DNA of 56,103 nt from Acidimicrobiaceae bacterium. Lineage in GTDB: Bacteria; Actinomycetota; Acidimicrobiia; Acidimicrobiales; RAAP-2. Where the stretch lies: assembly GCA_003142095.1 (NCBI GenBank), contig PLON01000041.1, positions 5,946-62,048 of the forward strand. The letters are read 5' to 3'. A model generated the notes under the pieces. It had not been told where the DNA came from. It worked only from the letters and a program-made list of their open reading frames with translations, and did no database searches. The translations under genes and the position numbers were made by a program. Of this stretch, positions 1 through 9,204 are shown one piece after another (within the stretch, counting starts at the first letter, position 1; each line of letters opens with the position of its first letter).

Positions 1-1
1 G

Positions 2-74
2 CTCCCAGAGCAGGACTCGAACCTGCAACCTAGCGATTAACAGTCGCTTGCTCTGCCAATTGAGCTATCTGGGA
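2..74 (-). tRNA. tRNA-Asn (anticodon GTT)
   Basis: Read on the minus strand, a complete cloverleaf folds here. The acceptor arms TCCCAGA and TCTGGGA pair perfectly, the T-loop reads TTCGAGT, and the anticodon loop TGTTAAT carries GTT, which decodes asparagine codons. The discriminator base is G. Only one further base is visible before the window edge, so it cannot be seen whether CCA is encoded. The gene lies 42 bases downstream of the sigma-factor stop codon on the same strand. Confidence 0.95.
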
Positions 75-116
75 ATGAATCTGAAAGCCTAGTTACGATA
101 TCACTAGCCGCGACGC

Positions 117-965
117 TCACTGTTGGTCGAACCAGCGTTGCAATCGTTCCGCTTCGGGGCTTTCGCGCACCGCGCGTCGACTCTTGTCAATGCGCTTGGC
201 CATGCCTTGGCGCGTAATGCCATAAGCCTTCGCAATCTCTTCAATCGACATCGTCTTGAATGTGTATTGCCAGAATGCGTCGAAGTCTTCACCCGTGAGA
301 CGTCGAACTTCATCGATGACCCACGCGGGCGCGTCGTTGAGATTGCTCGACGGTCGCGGATCGGCGACATCTTCCAACTCAACCGACGCGAAGCGGCGCG
401 ACTGCAACTCTCGACTGAGTTGCATGACCTCGTGCGCCTTCACTTGCGAGATTCCGAGTTCGTGCGCAACCTCGCGTTTGGTTAAGTGCTTGTCTTGATT
501 CGAGCGCTCGAATCGTTGGTACTTCAAGATCAACCGCATCTCCGCGTCAGTGAGTCCCGCTTGTTGTTGCACCGTTTGATTCACCAGTTTCATGATCCAG
601 TAGTTCGCGTACGTCGAAAACCGATTTCCCTTTTGTGGATCAAATCGGTGAAGCGCATTGACGAGCCCCTCGACGCCAGCGGCCTCGAGATCCTCGTTAT
701 AGAAGTGGTATCCCCGCTCGAGTACCCGCGCGCGAACGAGTCCGAACGTCGCGCGCAGCAACGTCGACTCGGCTTCTTGACCTTCCTGGCGCGAACGAAG
801 GAGTTGACGACGTTGCTGAGGATCGACGGTACTGGTATTGGTCGCGATGAGTTCGTTCGCGCGTCGCCCTTCTTCAATGATTGGGTACAGGGCCCGCTCT
901 TCCTCGACGTCGAGAGGCGCCAGGATTGCCATGCCGCCGATGAAACCGTGCATTCCCCTCGTCAC
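117..965 (-). CDS. sigma-70 family RNA polymerase sigma factor (divergent)
   Basis: This 282-residue protein has the sigma region 2 to 4 layout. Region 2 (about residues 66-135) includes GNRFSTYANYWI, the counterpart of the primary-sigma GFKFSTYATWWI -10 recognition helix. A region-3-like helical segment with an HTH (KREVAHELGISQVKAHEV) follows, and a C-terminal region 4 HTH (about 230-270, MSIEEIAKAYGITRQGMAKR). The GTG start overlaps the dnaG stop as GTGA, so it is the distal gene of a dnaG-sigma pair, like the macromolecular-synthesis operon that carries rpoD elsewhere. The -10 and -35 recognition helices differ clearly from primary-sigma consensus and there is no long acidic N-terminus. 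It may therefore be an alternative rather than the primary factor. Family is certain, promoter class is not. Confidence 0.85.
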   Translation of the reverse strand: MTRGMHGFIGGMAILAPLDVEEERALYPIIEEGRRANELIATNTSTVDPQQRRQLLRSRQEGQEAESTLLRATFGLVRARVLERGYHFYNEDLEAAGVEGLVNALHRFDPQKGNRFSTYANYWIMKLVNQTVQQQAGLTDAEMRLILKYQRFERSNQDKHLTKREVAHELGISQVKAHEVMQLSRELQSRRFASVELEDVADPRPSSNLNDAPAWVIDEVRRLTGEDFDAFWQYTFKTMSIEEIAKAYGITRQGMAKRIDKSRRAVRESPEAERLQRWFDQQ

Positions 966-2791
966 GATGACGTCAATGACGCGCGCTCAAGCAGCCATTT
1001 GCGAAGATCGTTCTCGGCGGCCCCGCCCTGGTCGGTCTCGAGGAGTTGCACTCGCTCTTCGACATCGCGGTCCATCGCGCCGGCCAGCTCCGGAGAGATG
1101 CGGCCTTCGAGCATGTCCCGGTTGAGATTCTTCCGCTCCGCGCGAACGGCGGCGCGAATGAGTTGTGCCACGACTGCCGTCACGTCAAACGATCGGTCTA
1201 GTTCTTCGACAACGAGCTCGCTGAGAACGAGAGCCTCTTCCTCTTCGCCGCGCCGCTCGAATTCGTCGATCAAGTCGTTGGCCCTCTGATTAGTACTCAG
1301 CGCTTCAAAGATGTCACGCTGCACTTCGTTGAGGAAATACGGCGCGATAAAGCGCTCCTTCATCGCGACGGGTCCGTGCACGATGAGACGCAATGCCTCA
1401 AGACCCGGACGCGGCATCGGTGATTTCGCTGGTCGACGAGGGGCCGGCTCGTTGGGGATCTCGCGAACACCGTGCTCACGAGGGCTCTTCGCGAGGTCTC
1501 GTACACGTGCGCGCAGCATGTTCTGGTCGAGTCCGAGTCGACCTACGAGGTCTTGGATGTATTGATCGCGCACCAGTTCACTCGGATGCTCGGCCAAGAC
1601 ATCCATCGCCGCTTCGGCGGCGCGCGCCCGGCCCTCGGCAGTTGTCAGGTTCGCGCCCTCCAAGACCCGGTCAAGGCGGAATCGTAAGAATGGCACCGCT
1701 TGCTCAATTGCAAGACGCAGAGCCGCGGGATCGCGCTGAGCGAGCTCGGCCGGATCAGTTCCTTTGGGCAACTTCGCCACGGCGACGTCAACTTCGTGTT
1801 GGCGCTCCCACTGATAGACCGACGCGGCGGCGCTCTGGCCCGCGGAGTCCGCGTCGTACGCGAGAACGATGCGCTTGGCAAAGTTGCGCATGATGCGAAA
1901 GTGATCTTCGCCGAGGGCGGTCCCGCACGTCGCGACGGCGCGCGGCAGGCCTGCCGTGAAAAATGCGATGACGTCGGTGTAGCCCTCGCACACGATGATC
2001 TCGCCGGACTTGATGATGTCGTCCTTCGCAAAATTCAGCGCGTACAACGTGCGCCGCTTTGAGTAGATCGGAGTCTCGGGACTGTTCTTGTATTTCGGCT
2101 CAACACGTCCATCGGATCGCGGTTCCTGGTTGCCCGACGTCGGCAGAATTCTTCCACCCACCGCAATGGCTTTGCCGCTTGGATCGAAAATCGGAAAGAT
2201 CACTCGCGCGCGAAGAGCGTCTTGGCGACGGTCACGCTTGTTGACGAAGCCGAGTCCCGTTGCGCTCAGCACCTTCTCGTTGAGGTTAAGAGACTTCGCG
2301 AGACCGTCCCACTCGTCGGGTGCCCAACCGAGGTGAAACTGGCGGGCCACGTCTCCGCTGATCCCACGCGAACGCAAGTAGTCGCGCGCGGGTCGTGCGT
2401 CGGGTGATGACAACAGCCGCTCGTGGTACCACGCGACGGCACGGTCCATCGCAACCATGGCCTCTTGGCGCTCTTTACGCTCCGGACCCGCGTTGGCGTC
2501 TTCGTGGAGTTCGATCCCCGCACGATCGGCGAGTTGGCGCAATGCATCCATAAAATCGAGATGCTGGGTTTCGCGTACCCAGGTGATCTGGTCACCTGAG
2601 GCTCGACACCCGAAGCAGTAGTAGCGGCCCTCCTCGGCGTTCACCGAAAATGACGGCGTTTTCTCGCCGTGAAACGGGCAGAGTCCGGTCCAGCGCTGCC
2701 CGGTGCGCTTCAGCGCCACCGTCTCACTGATGAGAGCCACAATGTCGGTCGCCGAGCGGACCTGTGCAATCTCGTTCTCGGATATGGCCAT
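962..2791 (-). CDS. dnaG: DNA primase
   Basis: DnaG makes the RNA primers for chromosomal replication. The 609-residue product begins with the CHC2 zinc-binding domain (C38, H41, C59, C62, in CPFHGEKTPSF and YYCFGCRASGD). The primase core and TOPRIM domain follow, with the acidic motifs IIVCEGYTDV and YDADSAG. The C-terminal third is the variable helicase-binding region. Length is normal for bacterial DnaG. The ATG start follows a 69-base intergenic gap shared with the divergent ABC transporter gene. Downstream, a sigma factor overlaps by 4 bases, implying cotranscription and coupled translation. Confidence 0.97.
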   Translation of the reverse strand: MAISENEIAQVRSATDIVALISETVALKRTGQRWTGLCPFHGEKTPSFSVNAEEGRYYCFGCRASGDQITWVRETQHLDFMDALRQLADRAGIELHEDANAGPERKERQEAMVAMDRAVAWYHERLLSSPDARPARDYLRSRGISGDVARQFHLGWAPDEWDGLAKSLNLNEKVLSATGLGFVNKRDRRQDALRARVIFPIFDPSGKAIAVGGRILPTSGNQEPRSDGRVEPKYKNSPETPIYSKRRTLYALNFAKDDIIKSGEIIVCEGYTDVIAFFTAGLPRAVATCGTALGEDHFRIMRNFAKRIVLAYDADSAGQSAAASVYQWERQHEVDVAVAKLPKGTDPAELAQRDPAALRLAIEQAVPFLRFRLDRVLEGANLTTAEGRARAAEAAMDVLAEHPSELVRDQYIQDLVGRLGLDQNMLRARVRDLAKSPREHGVREIPNEPAPRRPAKSPMPRPGLEALRLIVHGPVAMKERFIAPYFLNEVQRDIFEALSTNQRANDLIDEFERRGEEEEALVLSELVVEELDRSFDVTAVVAQLIRAAVRAERKNLNRDMLEGRISPELAGAMDRDVEERVQLLETDQGGAAENDLRKWLLERASLTSS

Positions 2792-2860
2792 AGAAAGAAG
2801 GTACCGGTTCTACCTCGATATCGCGTCGAGTGTTACATCGACTTACGTAAACTGCTCGCA

Positions 2861-3865
2861 ATGCCGGAATACGCCGTCGAGGCCCTCAACATCGTGCGCA
2901 CTTTTAGCGCTGGCGACGTGCGTGCGCTGGATGACGTCACGCTACGCGTCCCCACTGGCCAGGTCTTCGGACTGCTCGGACCCAACGGTTCGGGCAAGAC
3001 GACGATGGTGCGGATCTTGGCGACGATTCTCACGCCGAGTAGTGGATCTGCCACCGTCGCCGGTTTCGACGTCGTAAAACAGCCCAATCAGGTTCGTCGC
3101 CGTATCGGTCTCGCCGGCCAGAGCGCGACGGTGGACGAAAACCTGACCGGCTTGGAGAACCTACGCATGGTCGGCCTGTTAAATCATCTCAACAAGTCCT
3201 ACGTCGTCGCAAAGTCGGTCCAGCTCCTCAACGACTTTGGCCTCGCGGACGCAGGAAACCGCATTACCAAGACCTACTCAGGCGGCATGCGACGTCGACT
3301 CGACTTAGCGGCCGCGCTCGTCGCCAGTCCGCCCATTTTGTTTCTGGATGAACCGACGACGGGCCTTGACCCTCAGAGCCGACAGGACCTCTGGGGCATT
3401 ATCGAGCGGCTCGTCGAGGGCGGAACAACAGTGCTTCTCACTACCCAATACCTCGAAGAAGCGGATCGACTCGCAAAGCAACTCGTCGTCCTCAATCATG
3501 GAAAAATCATCGCCGAAGGCACCTCCCAAGAACTCAAAGAGCAAATGGGCGCGACGGTGTTGGCACTCACCTTTTCTTCGACAGGCGACGCCCTGCGTGC
3601 ACAGCCGCTGCTGGCAGACCTATCCATCCAGCCGGCGAACATCGAAGGATCGGTACTCGAGATGACCGTGGACAACGGGCCCTCGGTCACCGCTGATGCG
3701 CTTCGCCGTATTGACAGCGCGGGCATCATTCTCAACGGCCTGGCTCTGCGCGAACCGAGTCTCGACGACGTGTTTTTGAATTTGACCGGACACCGAGCCG
3801 AGGACATCGATGTAGAGACTCCCATCGAAACGGGACGCCGCGGTCGACGAAAGTCCAACGCGTGA
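2861..3865 (+). CDS. ABC transporter ATP-binding protein, DrrA-type
   Basis: ATPase subunit of a two-gene ABC-2 exporter. From the ATG at 2861 the product is 334 residues. It has Walker A GPNGSGKTT, signature YSGGMRRRLDLAAA and Walker B ILFLDEPTTGLD. A C-terminal extension of about 100 residues is typical of the DrrA (daunorubicin-resistance) subgroup. An upstream in-frame start at 2669 exists but would run inside the divergent dnaG, so I reject it. The stop overlaps the GTG of the permease gene by 4 bases. Substrate cannot be told from sequence; drugs, lipids or glycolipids are known for the family. Confidence 0.92.
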   Translation: MPEYAVEALNIVRTFSAGDVRALDDVTLRVPTGQVFGLLGPNGSGKTTMVRILATILTPSSGSATVAGFDVVKQPNQVRRRIGLAGQSATVDENLTGLENLRMVGLLNHLNKSYVVAKSVQLLNDFGLADAGNRITKTYSGGMRRRLDLAAALVASPPILFLDEPTTGLDPQSRQDLWGIIERLVEGGTTVLLTTQYLEEADRLAKQLVVLNHGKIIAEGTSQELKEQMGATVLALTFSSTGDALRAQPLLADLSIQPANIEGSVLEMTVDNGPSVTADALRRIDSAGIILNGLALREPSLDDVFLNLTGHRAEDIDVETPIETGRRGRRKSNA

Positions 3866-4659
3866 GTACGCTACCTTCCCCCACTTCCACGCACTCCGCC
3901 CTTCGCTGGGCATTCAGCGACGTCCTTACGATGGCGCGACGCAACCTCTTGGCCCTCTTTCGCATTCCCGTAGCGATCGTCTTCATGATCATTCAACCGA
4001 TCATGTTCGTTCTCCTGTTTCGCTACGTCTTCGGTGGCATCATCAGGATCCCGCACGTTTCCTACGTGAACTACCTCATTCCCGGCATCCTGGTGCAGAC
4101 CACGATGTTCGGTTCGGTCGGCACCGCGATCGGACTAGCCGAGGACTTGCAAAAGGGCCTCATCGAGCGTTTTCGCGCACTGCCGATGGCGCGCCTCGCG
4201 GTGCTCGCAGGTCGTACGGTTTCCGACCTCTTTCGCAACTTATTGGTCTTGGTCATCATCACTGGCGTGGGATTCCTCGTCGGTTTTCGGCCTCACGGTG
4301 GTTTTGCCGCCTACATCCAAGCGTGCCTCTTGATGCTCCTCTTCGCGTACTGCCTGTCGTGGGGCTTCGCCTTCATCGGACTCGCCGCGCCGAACTCCGA
4401 AGCAGCGCAGGCGATTACATTCCCTTTGATCTTTCCCCTCGCGTTCGCCTCGGCCATTTTCGTACCAGTCTCCTCGATGCCCGGCTGGCTCCAACCCTTC
4501 GCCTACAACCAACCAGTCAGTCAGACGGCTGATGCGGTGAGAGGCCTCATGCTGGGTACACCCCACGGCCAGTCCTCCTGGATCGCGCTCGCTTGGGCGT
4601 TCGGTGCGCTTCTCGTACTTGCGCCCCTTGCCGTTAACAAGTACCGCAAGGTCGCCTAA
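3862..4659 (+). CDS. ABC-2 type permease, DrrB-like
   Basis: This 265-residue integral membrane protein partners the ATPase encoded directly upstream (GTGA overlap). A short cytoplasmic N-terminus is followed by six hydrophobic segments, beginning around residues 35-60 (IPVAIVFMIIQPIMFVLLF). The central ABC-2 signature region lies near EDLQKGLIERFRALPMAR. The two genes form a self-contained exporter in the inner membrane. A thioesterase gene starts 3 bases after its stop and is probably cotranscribed. Confidence 0.9.
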   Translation: MSTLPSPTSTHSALRWAFSDVLTMARRNLLALFRIPVAIVFMIIQPIMFVLLFRYVFGGIIRIPHVSYVNYLIPGILVQTTMFGSVGTAIGLAEDLQKGLIERFRALPMARLAVLAGRTVSDLFRNLLVLVIITGVGFLVGFRPHGGFAAYIQACLLMLLFAYCLSWGFAFIGLAAPNSEAAQAITFPLIFPLAFASAIFVPVSSMPGWLQPFAYNQPVSQTADAVRGLMLGTPHGQSSWIALAWAFGALLVLAPLAVNKYRKVA

Positions 4660-4662
4660 CCG

Positions 4663-5082
4663 GTGACCGTTCTCAGCGCCGAACAGCTGCAAGAGATTGT
4701 GGTTGAAGCTTTCCCCGACTATCACGTTCCGGTCGTTGAATCGATCAATGGCGACACTCTGGTCTTGGCGCTCACGACGTCAACCCGCGACACCCGCCCA
4801 GGCGGCACGTTGTCGGGCCCTACGATGATGGCTCTTGCCGATAATGCCGCGTGGCTGGTGATCCTCGCCCACATCGGCCCCGTTCTGCTCGCGGTAACGA
4901 CAAGTCTGCACATCGACTTCTTGCGTAAGCCCGACGTAACTGACCTCATCGCAAAGGCTCGCCTCATCAAGCTCGGGCGTCGCCTCGCCGTTGTCGACGT
5001 CGAACTCGTCTCGCGCGGGTCAGACGACCTCGTCGCGAAAGCTCAAGTCACCTATTCAATTCCGCCCGGCGATCGCCCGTAG
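4663..5082 (+). CDS. hotdog-fold thioesterase, PaaI-like
   Basis: A 139-residue single hotdog domain protein. It contains the family pattern RPGGTLSGPTMMALADNAAW, where the helix carries the catalytic acidic residue, and a strand ending TTSLHIDFLRKP. Proteins of this group hydrolyse acyl-CoA or aryl-CoA thioesters in the cytoplasm. The GTG start lies 3 bases after the permease stop, so it is the third gene of the exporter operon. This position hints at a lipid or acyl substrate, which is inference only. It ends one base before the converging methyltransferase gene. Confidence 0.85.
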   Translation: MTVLSAEQLQEIVVEAFPDYHVPVVESINGDTLVLALTTSTRDTRPGGTLSGPTMMALADNAAWLVILAHIGPVLLAVTTSLHIDFLRKPDVTDLIAKARLIKLGRRLAVVDVELVSRGSDDLVAKAQVTYSIPPGDRP

Positions 5083-5083
5083 G

Positions 5084-5821
5084 TCAACGAGGCCGACGGC
5101 GCGCGTTTGTTCCGCGCAGCGTCATCGGTAGTTCGATGGGTGCGTCACCAAACTGCTCAAGAAGACGTTCACGAACTTTGCGTTCGACCTCGATCCGCGC
5201 CTCATCGCCCTGAATGATGGTGCCGGAGTACGTAGCGAAGCTCCCGACGATTTCGTCAATGGTGCGCGGCCAACTCCAGTGGAGTTCAAAGTTCTCTGCA
5301 TCGACGAACGGCCCGTCAGGATCAAGGTCGGCGGTCCAGCCGCGCGGTCGCGCGCGCGTGTCGTCGGGGCGATTACGCAGCGCCGTCAATTCGCGCATCC
5401 ATGGAACGCCACGACTATATCCATTCCACCACACGTGCAGCGCACCATCGTCGCGCAGCACTCGGGCGAGTTCGTTCGTGGCGTCGGGCTGGGTGAACCA
5501 GTGCCACGCCGAATTCATAAAGATCGCGTCAAACGATTCGTCCTCCACGGGTACCGACTCCGCACTACCGATCAACACCTCGACCTCGGGACTACGTCGC
5601 ACCAGGACCTTGCGCATGTCGTCGTCGGGTTCGATCACGCTCACGTTGGCACCGTGGTGCAGGAGAAAACGAGTCAGCTTGCCGGTGCCAGCACCGACGT
5701 CAAGAACCGAAAGTCCGGTGATGTCACCCATTAGCGTCGTGGCCCCTTCAGGCGGACTCGGGCGAAACATGTCGTACTGCTCGGCGACGGTTCCGAACTT
5801 GAGGCCCCGTCCGTCGCTCAC
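5084..5821 (-). CDS. class I SAM-dependent methyltransferase
   Basis: This 245-residue protein shows the Rossmann methyltransferase motifs: motif I LDVGAGTGKLTRFLL (about 39-53), an acidic strand-2 end VIEPD, and the post-motif FDAIFMNSAWHWF. The arrangement matches methyltransferase domain 11 or 25 proteins acting on small molecules. The substrate is unknown. Its ATG overlaps the glyS stop by 4 bases, making it the last gene of the uppS-recO-hemW-glyS run on the minus strand. Confidence 0.85.
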   Translation of the reverse strand: MSDGRGLKFGTVAEQYDMFRPSPPEGATTLMGDITGLSVLDVGAGTGKLTRFLLHHGANVSVIEPDDDMRKVLVRRSPEVEVLIGSAESVPVEDESFDAIFMNSAWHWFTQPDATNELARVLRDDGALHVWWNGYSRGVPWMRELTALRNRPDDTRARPRGWTADLDPDGPFVDAENFELHWSWPRTIDEIVGSFATYSGTIIQGDEARIEVERKVRERLLEQFGDAPIELPMTLRGTNARRRPR

Positions 5822-7143
5822 GCCGCGTCGACCGTCAGTGCTCGTAGGTGGTCCAACAGACCTGAGAGCGGAACGCGCACTTGGGTGGTCGTGTCGCGAT
5901 CACGCACGGTGACGGCGCGGTCGTTCAGTGTCTCGAAGTCGACGGTGATGCAGTACGGCGTGCCGATCTCGTCTTGACGGCGGTAGCGGCGCCCGATCGA
6001 CTGAGTGACGTCGTAGTCGCACATGAAGTGCGGCTGCAGCACTTCCAGCACTTCGTTGGAGACTCCTTCGAGCTCGGTCTTCTTCGACAGCGGCAAGACC
6101 GCCGCTTGGTAGGGAGCGAGTCGCCAGTCGAGGCGCAGAACGCTTCTGGTCTCGCCTTCCACTTCGTCTTCGTGATAGGCGGAGAGCAGAAAGGCCATCA
6201 TGGCCCTCGTCGCACCGGCCGCCGGTTCGATGACGTAGGGCGTGTAGCGATCGTTGGTCGTTGGATCGAAGTAGTCGAGCGCCACGCCCGAATGCTTCGC
6301 GTGTTGGGTCAAGTCGTAGTCACCGCGGTTGGCGACGCCTTCGAGTTCGTCCCAACCCCAGGGAAAGAAAAACTCGACGTCGGTCGTGCCCTTGGAGTAG
6401 TGCGACAGATCCGCCAACGCGTGCTCGTACTTGCGCAGCATCGACGCCGGAATGCCGAGGTCGACGTACCACTGAAAACGCGTCTCGATCCAGTACTGGT
6501 GCCACTCCGCCGCTTGATCCGGTGGGACGAAGTACTCCATCTCCATCTGCTCAAACTCGCGAGTGCGAAAGACGAAGTTCTGGGGGGTGATCTCGTTGCG
6601 AAAGGACTTACCAACCTGGGCGATGCCAAAGGGCGGTTTCTTCCTGGTCGTTGAGAGCACGTTGGCGAAGTTGGTGAAGATGCCCTGGGCCGTTTCGGGG
6701 CGCAGGTACGCCGTCGACCCTTCGCCTTCGACCGGGCCCGCTTGGGTTTTGAACATCAGATTGAAGGCTCGTGGGGCGGTGAACTTCGTGGAACCACAGT
6801 TCGGACAGACGCCGTCGATTTTGTCCTCGCGCCAGCGCTCTTTGCAGTTAAGACAGTCGACCAGGGGGTCGGTGAAAGTTTCCAAGTGGCCCGACGCCGC
6901 CCAGACGGCCGGTGGTCCGAGAATCGCTGCATCGAGGCCCACAATGTCGCGACGAGTCTGGACCATGGCGAACCACCAGGCGTTTTTGACGTTCCGCAGC
7001 ATGTTGACGCCGAGCGGGCCGTAGTCGTAGGTCGAGCGAAATCCCCCGTAAATCTCGGCAGACTGAAAGATAAAGCCGCGCCGCTTGGCGAGATTCGTGA
7101 CCTTTTCCAGCAGGGCGGGGTCGAGTTCAGGCGTTTCGGACAT
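5818..7143 (-). CDS. glyS: glycyl-tRNA synthetase, dimeric type
   Basis: Charges tRNA-Gly with glycine. The 441-residue protein is the single-chain alpha2 form found in Actinobacteria and Firmicutes. It opens with the conserved FQSAEIYGGFRSTYDYGPLG and carries a four-cysteine zinc insertion (CLNCKERW and CPNCGSTKF, about residues 97-120). The class II motifs FRNEITP and LRPETAQGIF follow, and the C-terminus is the anticodon-binding domain. Length is typical. hemW lies 17 bases upstream on the same strand. Confidence 0.96.
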   Translation of the reverse strand: MSETPELDPALLEKVTNLAKRRGFIFQSAEIYGGFRSTYDYGPLGVNMLRNVKNAWWFAMVQTRRDIVGLDAAILGPPAVWAASGHLETFTDPLVDCLNCKERWREDKIDGVCPNCGSTKFTAPRAFNLMFKTQAGPVEGEGSTAYLRPETAQGIFTNFANVLSTTRKKPPFGIAQVGKSFRNEITPQNFVFRTREFEQMEMEYFVPPDQAAEWHQYWIETRFQWYVDLGIPASMLRKYEHALADLSHYSKGTTDVEFFFPWGWDELEGVANRGDYDLTQHAKHSGVALDYFDPTTNDRYTPYVIEPAAGATRAMMAFLLSAYHEDEVEGETRSVLRLDWRLAPYQAAVLPLSKKTELEGVSNEVLEVLQPHFMCDYDVTQSIGRRYRRQDEIGTPYCITVDFETLNDRAVTVRDRDTTTQVRVPLSGLLDHLRALTVDAA

Positions 7144-7160
7144 CTTCCAAGGTTACAGGG

Positions 7161-8237
7161 CTACCCCGCGCTCTTTAATCGAACGATCACCTGGTTCGCC
7201 ACGAGACGCGCTTTGGGCGTCAACGTCACGCGTCCCGCGTCGACGGTGACGAGATGCGAAATCTCGTCGAGCGAGTCGAAGGCCTCAAGAGGAACGCCGC
7301 GGGCGGTGCGCATTGCTAAGGAGTCGCGTTCGAACTGTTGGGTGGACTCGTCCAAGAACTCCTCGCCGCCGAGAGGAGACTCACCTTTCGCGAGCAGCTC
7401 GATGTAGCGATCAGGCGTGCGAACGTTCCAAAATCGCCGACCGTGTTGGTGCGAGTGTGCAGCCGAGCCGAAACCGACGTAGTCGCCGTGTTCCCAGTAG
7501 ACGTGATTGTGGCGACACTCGTGTCCGGGTTTCGCCCAGTTCGAGATCTCTTCCCAGAGATATCCGTGGGCCGCGAGGACCTCGCCGACGAGGTCGTAGG
7601 CGTCGGCCGTCGCGTCTTCGTCAGGGTGGCGACGCGGATCTTGTCCGAGAGGGGTCGCGGGTTCGGGCGTCAACGCGTAGCAGCTGATGTGTGGCGGCGG
7701 GTGCTCGAGATCGATGAGGTCACGGAGAGTGTGACGCACGTCATTTAAGTTCTCGGCGCGCGAACCAACGATGAGGTCCATGTTCCAGGTGGAAAATCCC
7801 GCCTGCGTCACGGCTTCAGAGACTTCACGATGCGCCATCGTTCCGTGGCGACGACCAAGGTCGGCGAGGACGGCCGGCTGCGTCGACTGCACGCCGAAAC
7901 TCATGCGATTCACCCCGCCCGCGCGGTACGCGCGAAGTCGCTCGAGTGAGGCGTCCTCGGGGTTGCACTCCACGGTGACTTCGGCGTCGTCGCTGCGCGG
8001 GATGGCGTCCAGGATGCGCAGTAGCTCCTCGGCCGGAAGCCGCGATGGCGTGCCGCCGCCGAAGAAGACGGACGCCGCGACGGCCAGTCCCTGGGCCTTC
8101 GCGGCGTCGATCTCGCGAAGTACCGCCTGGACATAACGCACCATCAAGTGATCGCGATCGGCGTAGGTCGCAAAGGCGCAGTAGTCACAGCGATGCGCGC
8201 AAAAAGGTACGTGGACGTAGACACCGAATTCACTCAT
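7161..8237 (-). CDS. hemW: radical SAM heme chaperone HemW-like
   Basis: A 358-residue radical SAM protein related to oxygen-independent coproporphyrinogen oxidase. The [4Fe-4S] motif is CAHRCDYC (C13, C17, C20), directly after VYVHVPF. It also has the SAM-binding FFGGGTPSRL and the HemW/HemN pattern MSFGVQS. Its size and the PFC start favour HemW, a heme-trafficking chaperone, over true HemN. It lies between recO and glyS with gaps of 11 and 17 bases, so it is probably in one operon with them. Confidence 0.9.
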   Translation of the reverse strand: MSEFGVYVHVPFCAHRCDYCAFATYADRDHLMVRYVQAVLREIDAAKAQGLAVAASVFFGGGTPSRLPAEELLRILDAIPRSDDAEVTVECNPEDASLERLRAYRAGGVNRMSFGVQSTQPAVLADLGRRHGTMAHREVSEAVTQAGFSTWNMDLIVGSRAENLNDVRHTLRDLIDLEHPPPHISCYALTPEPATPLGQDPRRHPDEDATADAYDLVGEVLAAHGYLWEEISNWAKPGHECRHNHVYWEHGDYVGFGSAAHSHQHGRRFWNVRTPDRYIELLAKGESPLGGEEFLDESTQQFERDSLAMRTARGVPLEAFDSLDEISHLVTVDAGRVTLTPKARLVANQVIVRLKSAG

Positions 8238-8248
8238 TTACTGCCACC

Positions 8249-8992
8249 CTATGGTTCGCGTGGTGCCGCCAAGGGCGCGGACGCACCGGGTGAGCGAAGC
8301 CGTCGTCCAAAGTGCGCCTCGATCGACTCTTGAGCAATGGCCATGACCTCGCCGGCTCCCGCCGGCGGCGCATCGCGCAGCACGCTCGCCAGATCGCCAC
8401 CGAGCATGCGGCGGATGAGCGCCAACGCGGCGCCCGAGAGTGCAGCCCCTTGGCGACACTCGTCACAGAGAGTGCCGCCGAACTGCGCGTTGAAGGCGAC
8501 GAGCGGACCGGGGCGTCCGCAGTTAACGCAGACGTCGACGACGGGCTCTGAACCGTCGAGGGCTAAAAGTCGAAAAAAGAACGACGCGGGAACGAGCGAT
8601 GGATCGTACGACTCGTCGTCGAGTGTCAATAGCACGCGAGTCAACAGTTCGAAGATCGTCTCGTCGGGTACCCCATCGGAGGGAATCGCGTCAATCGCTT
8701 CGACGACGGCGTATCCCGCAGAAATCCGCGGATAAGAACCCCTCAAGGTTGCGAGACGCTCAAGGTGCGCGACGTGGCGCGCGATGTAGAACTCGCCGCG
8801 GGTTTTTACGAGATCGACCTTCACGTAGGCGAGCGTCTCCAACGTGGCGCCGAGTCGACTCGTGGTCTTGCGCGCGCCCTTGGCGAGAACGCGCACTTTG
8901 CCAAAGTGGCGCGTCCAAAGAACGACCACGCGGTCCGCTTCGCCCGACTTGAAGGTGCGAAGGACCACGGCGTCATCGTGGATCTCGTTCAC
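8249..8992 (-). CDS. recO: DNA repair protein RecO
   Basis: RecO mediates RecA loading onto SSB-coated single-stranded DNA in the RecFOR recombination pathway. The 247-residue product has the N-terminal OB fold (DDAVVLRTFKSGEADRVVVL), the helical middle region and the C-terminal four-cysteine zinc site (CVNCGRPG and CDECRQG). The start overlaps the small membrane-protein gene by 4 bases. In many Actinobacteria recO directly follows era. Here dinG and a TauE-type permease gene, on the other strand, separate the two. Confidence 0.95.
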   Translation of the reverse strand: MNEIHDDAVVLRTFKSGEADRVVVLWTRHFGKVRVLAKGARKTTSRLGATLETLAYVKVDLVKTRGEFYIARHVAHLERLATLRGSYPRISAGYAVVEAIDAIPSDGVPDETIFELLTRVLLTLDDESYDPSLVPASFFFRLLALDGSEPVVDVCVNCGRPGPLVAFNAQFGGTLCDECRQGAALSGAALALIRRMLGGDLASVLRDAPPAGAGEVMAIAQESIEAHFGRRLRSPGASAPLAAPREP

Positions 8993-9204
8993 GACTTCTG
9001 GTCGTCCTCGGGGTCTCGAAAGTGGGGTTTGCGCGGAGTAATCCCCATGTAACGCTGCAGCACCACCCCGAGGATGATCATCGCGGCGAGAATGGCCGGA
9101 ATCGCGAGGGGCACGACGAGATCGGACGACCCGTTAATGGCGAGCACCCACAAGGTGACGTACAACAACACGGCCACGAGAAGCGTGGCGCGCAGTACGG
9201 TCAC
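8989..9204 (-). CDS. small two-helix membrane protein
   Basis: This 71-residue protein is not recognised as a named family. It has two hydrophobic helices (about residues 4-24 and 30-51) and a polar C-terminal tail rich in acidic residues and lysine. It is locked between uppS and recO by 4-base overlaps on both sides, which supports real translation. Its function cannot be inferred; the neighbours concern cell-wall lipid carrier synthesis and DNA repair. Confidence 0.7.
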   Translation of the reverse strand: MTVLRATLLVAVLLYVTLWVLAINGSSDLVVPLAIPAILAAMIILGVVLQRYMGITPRKPHFRDPEDDQKS

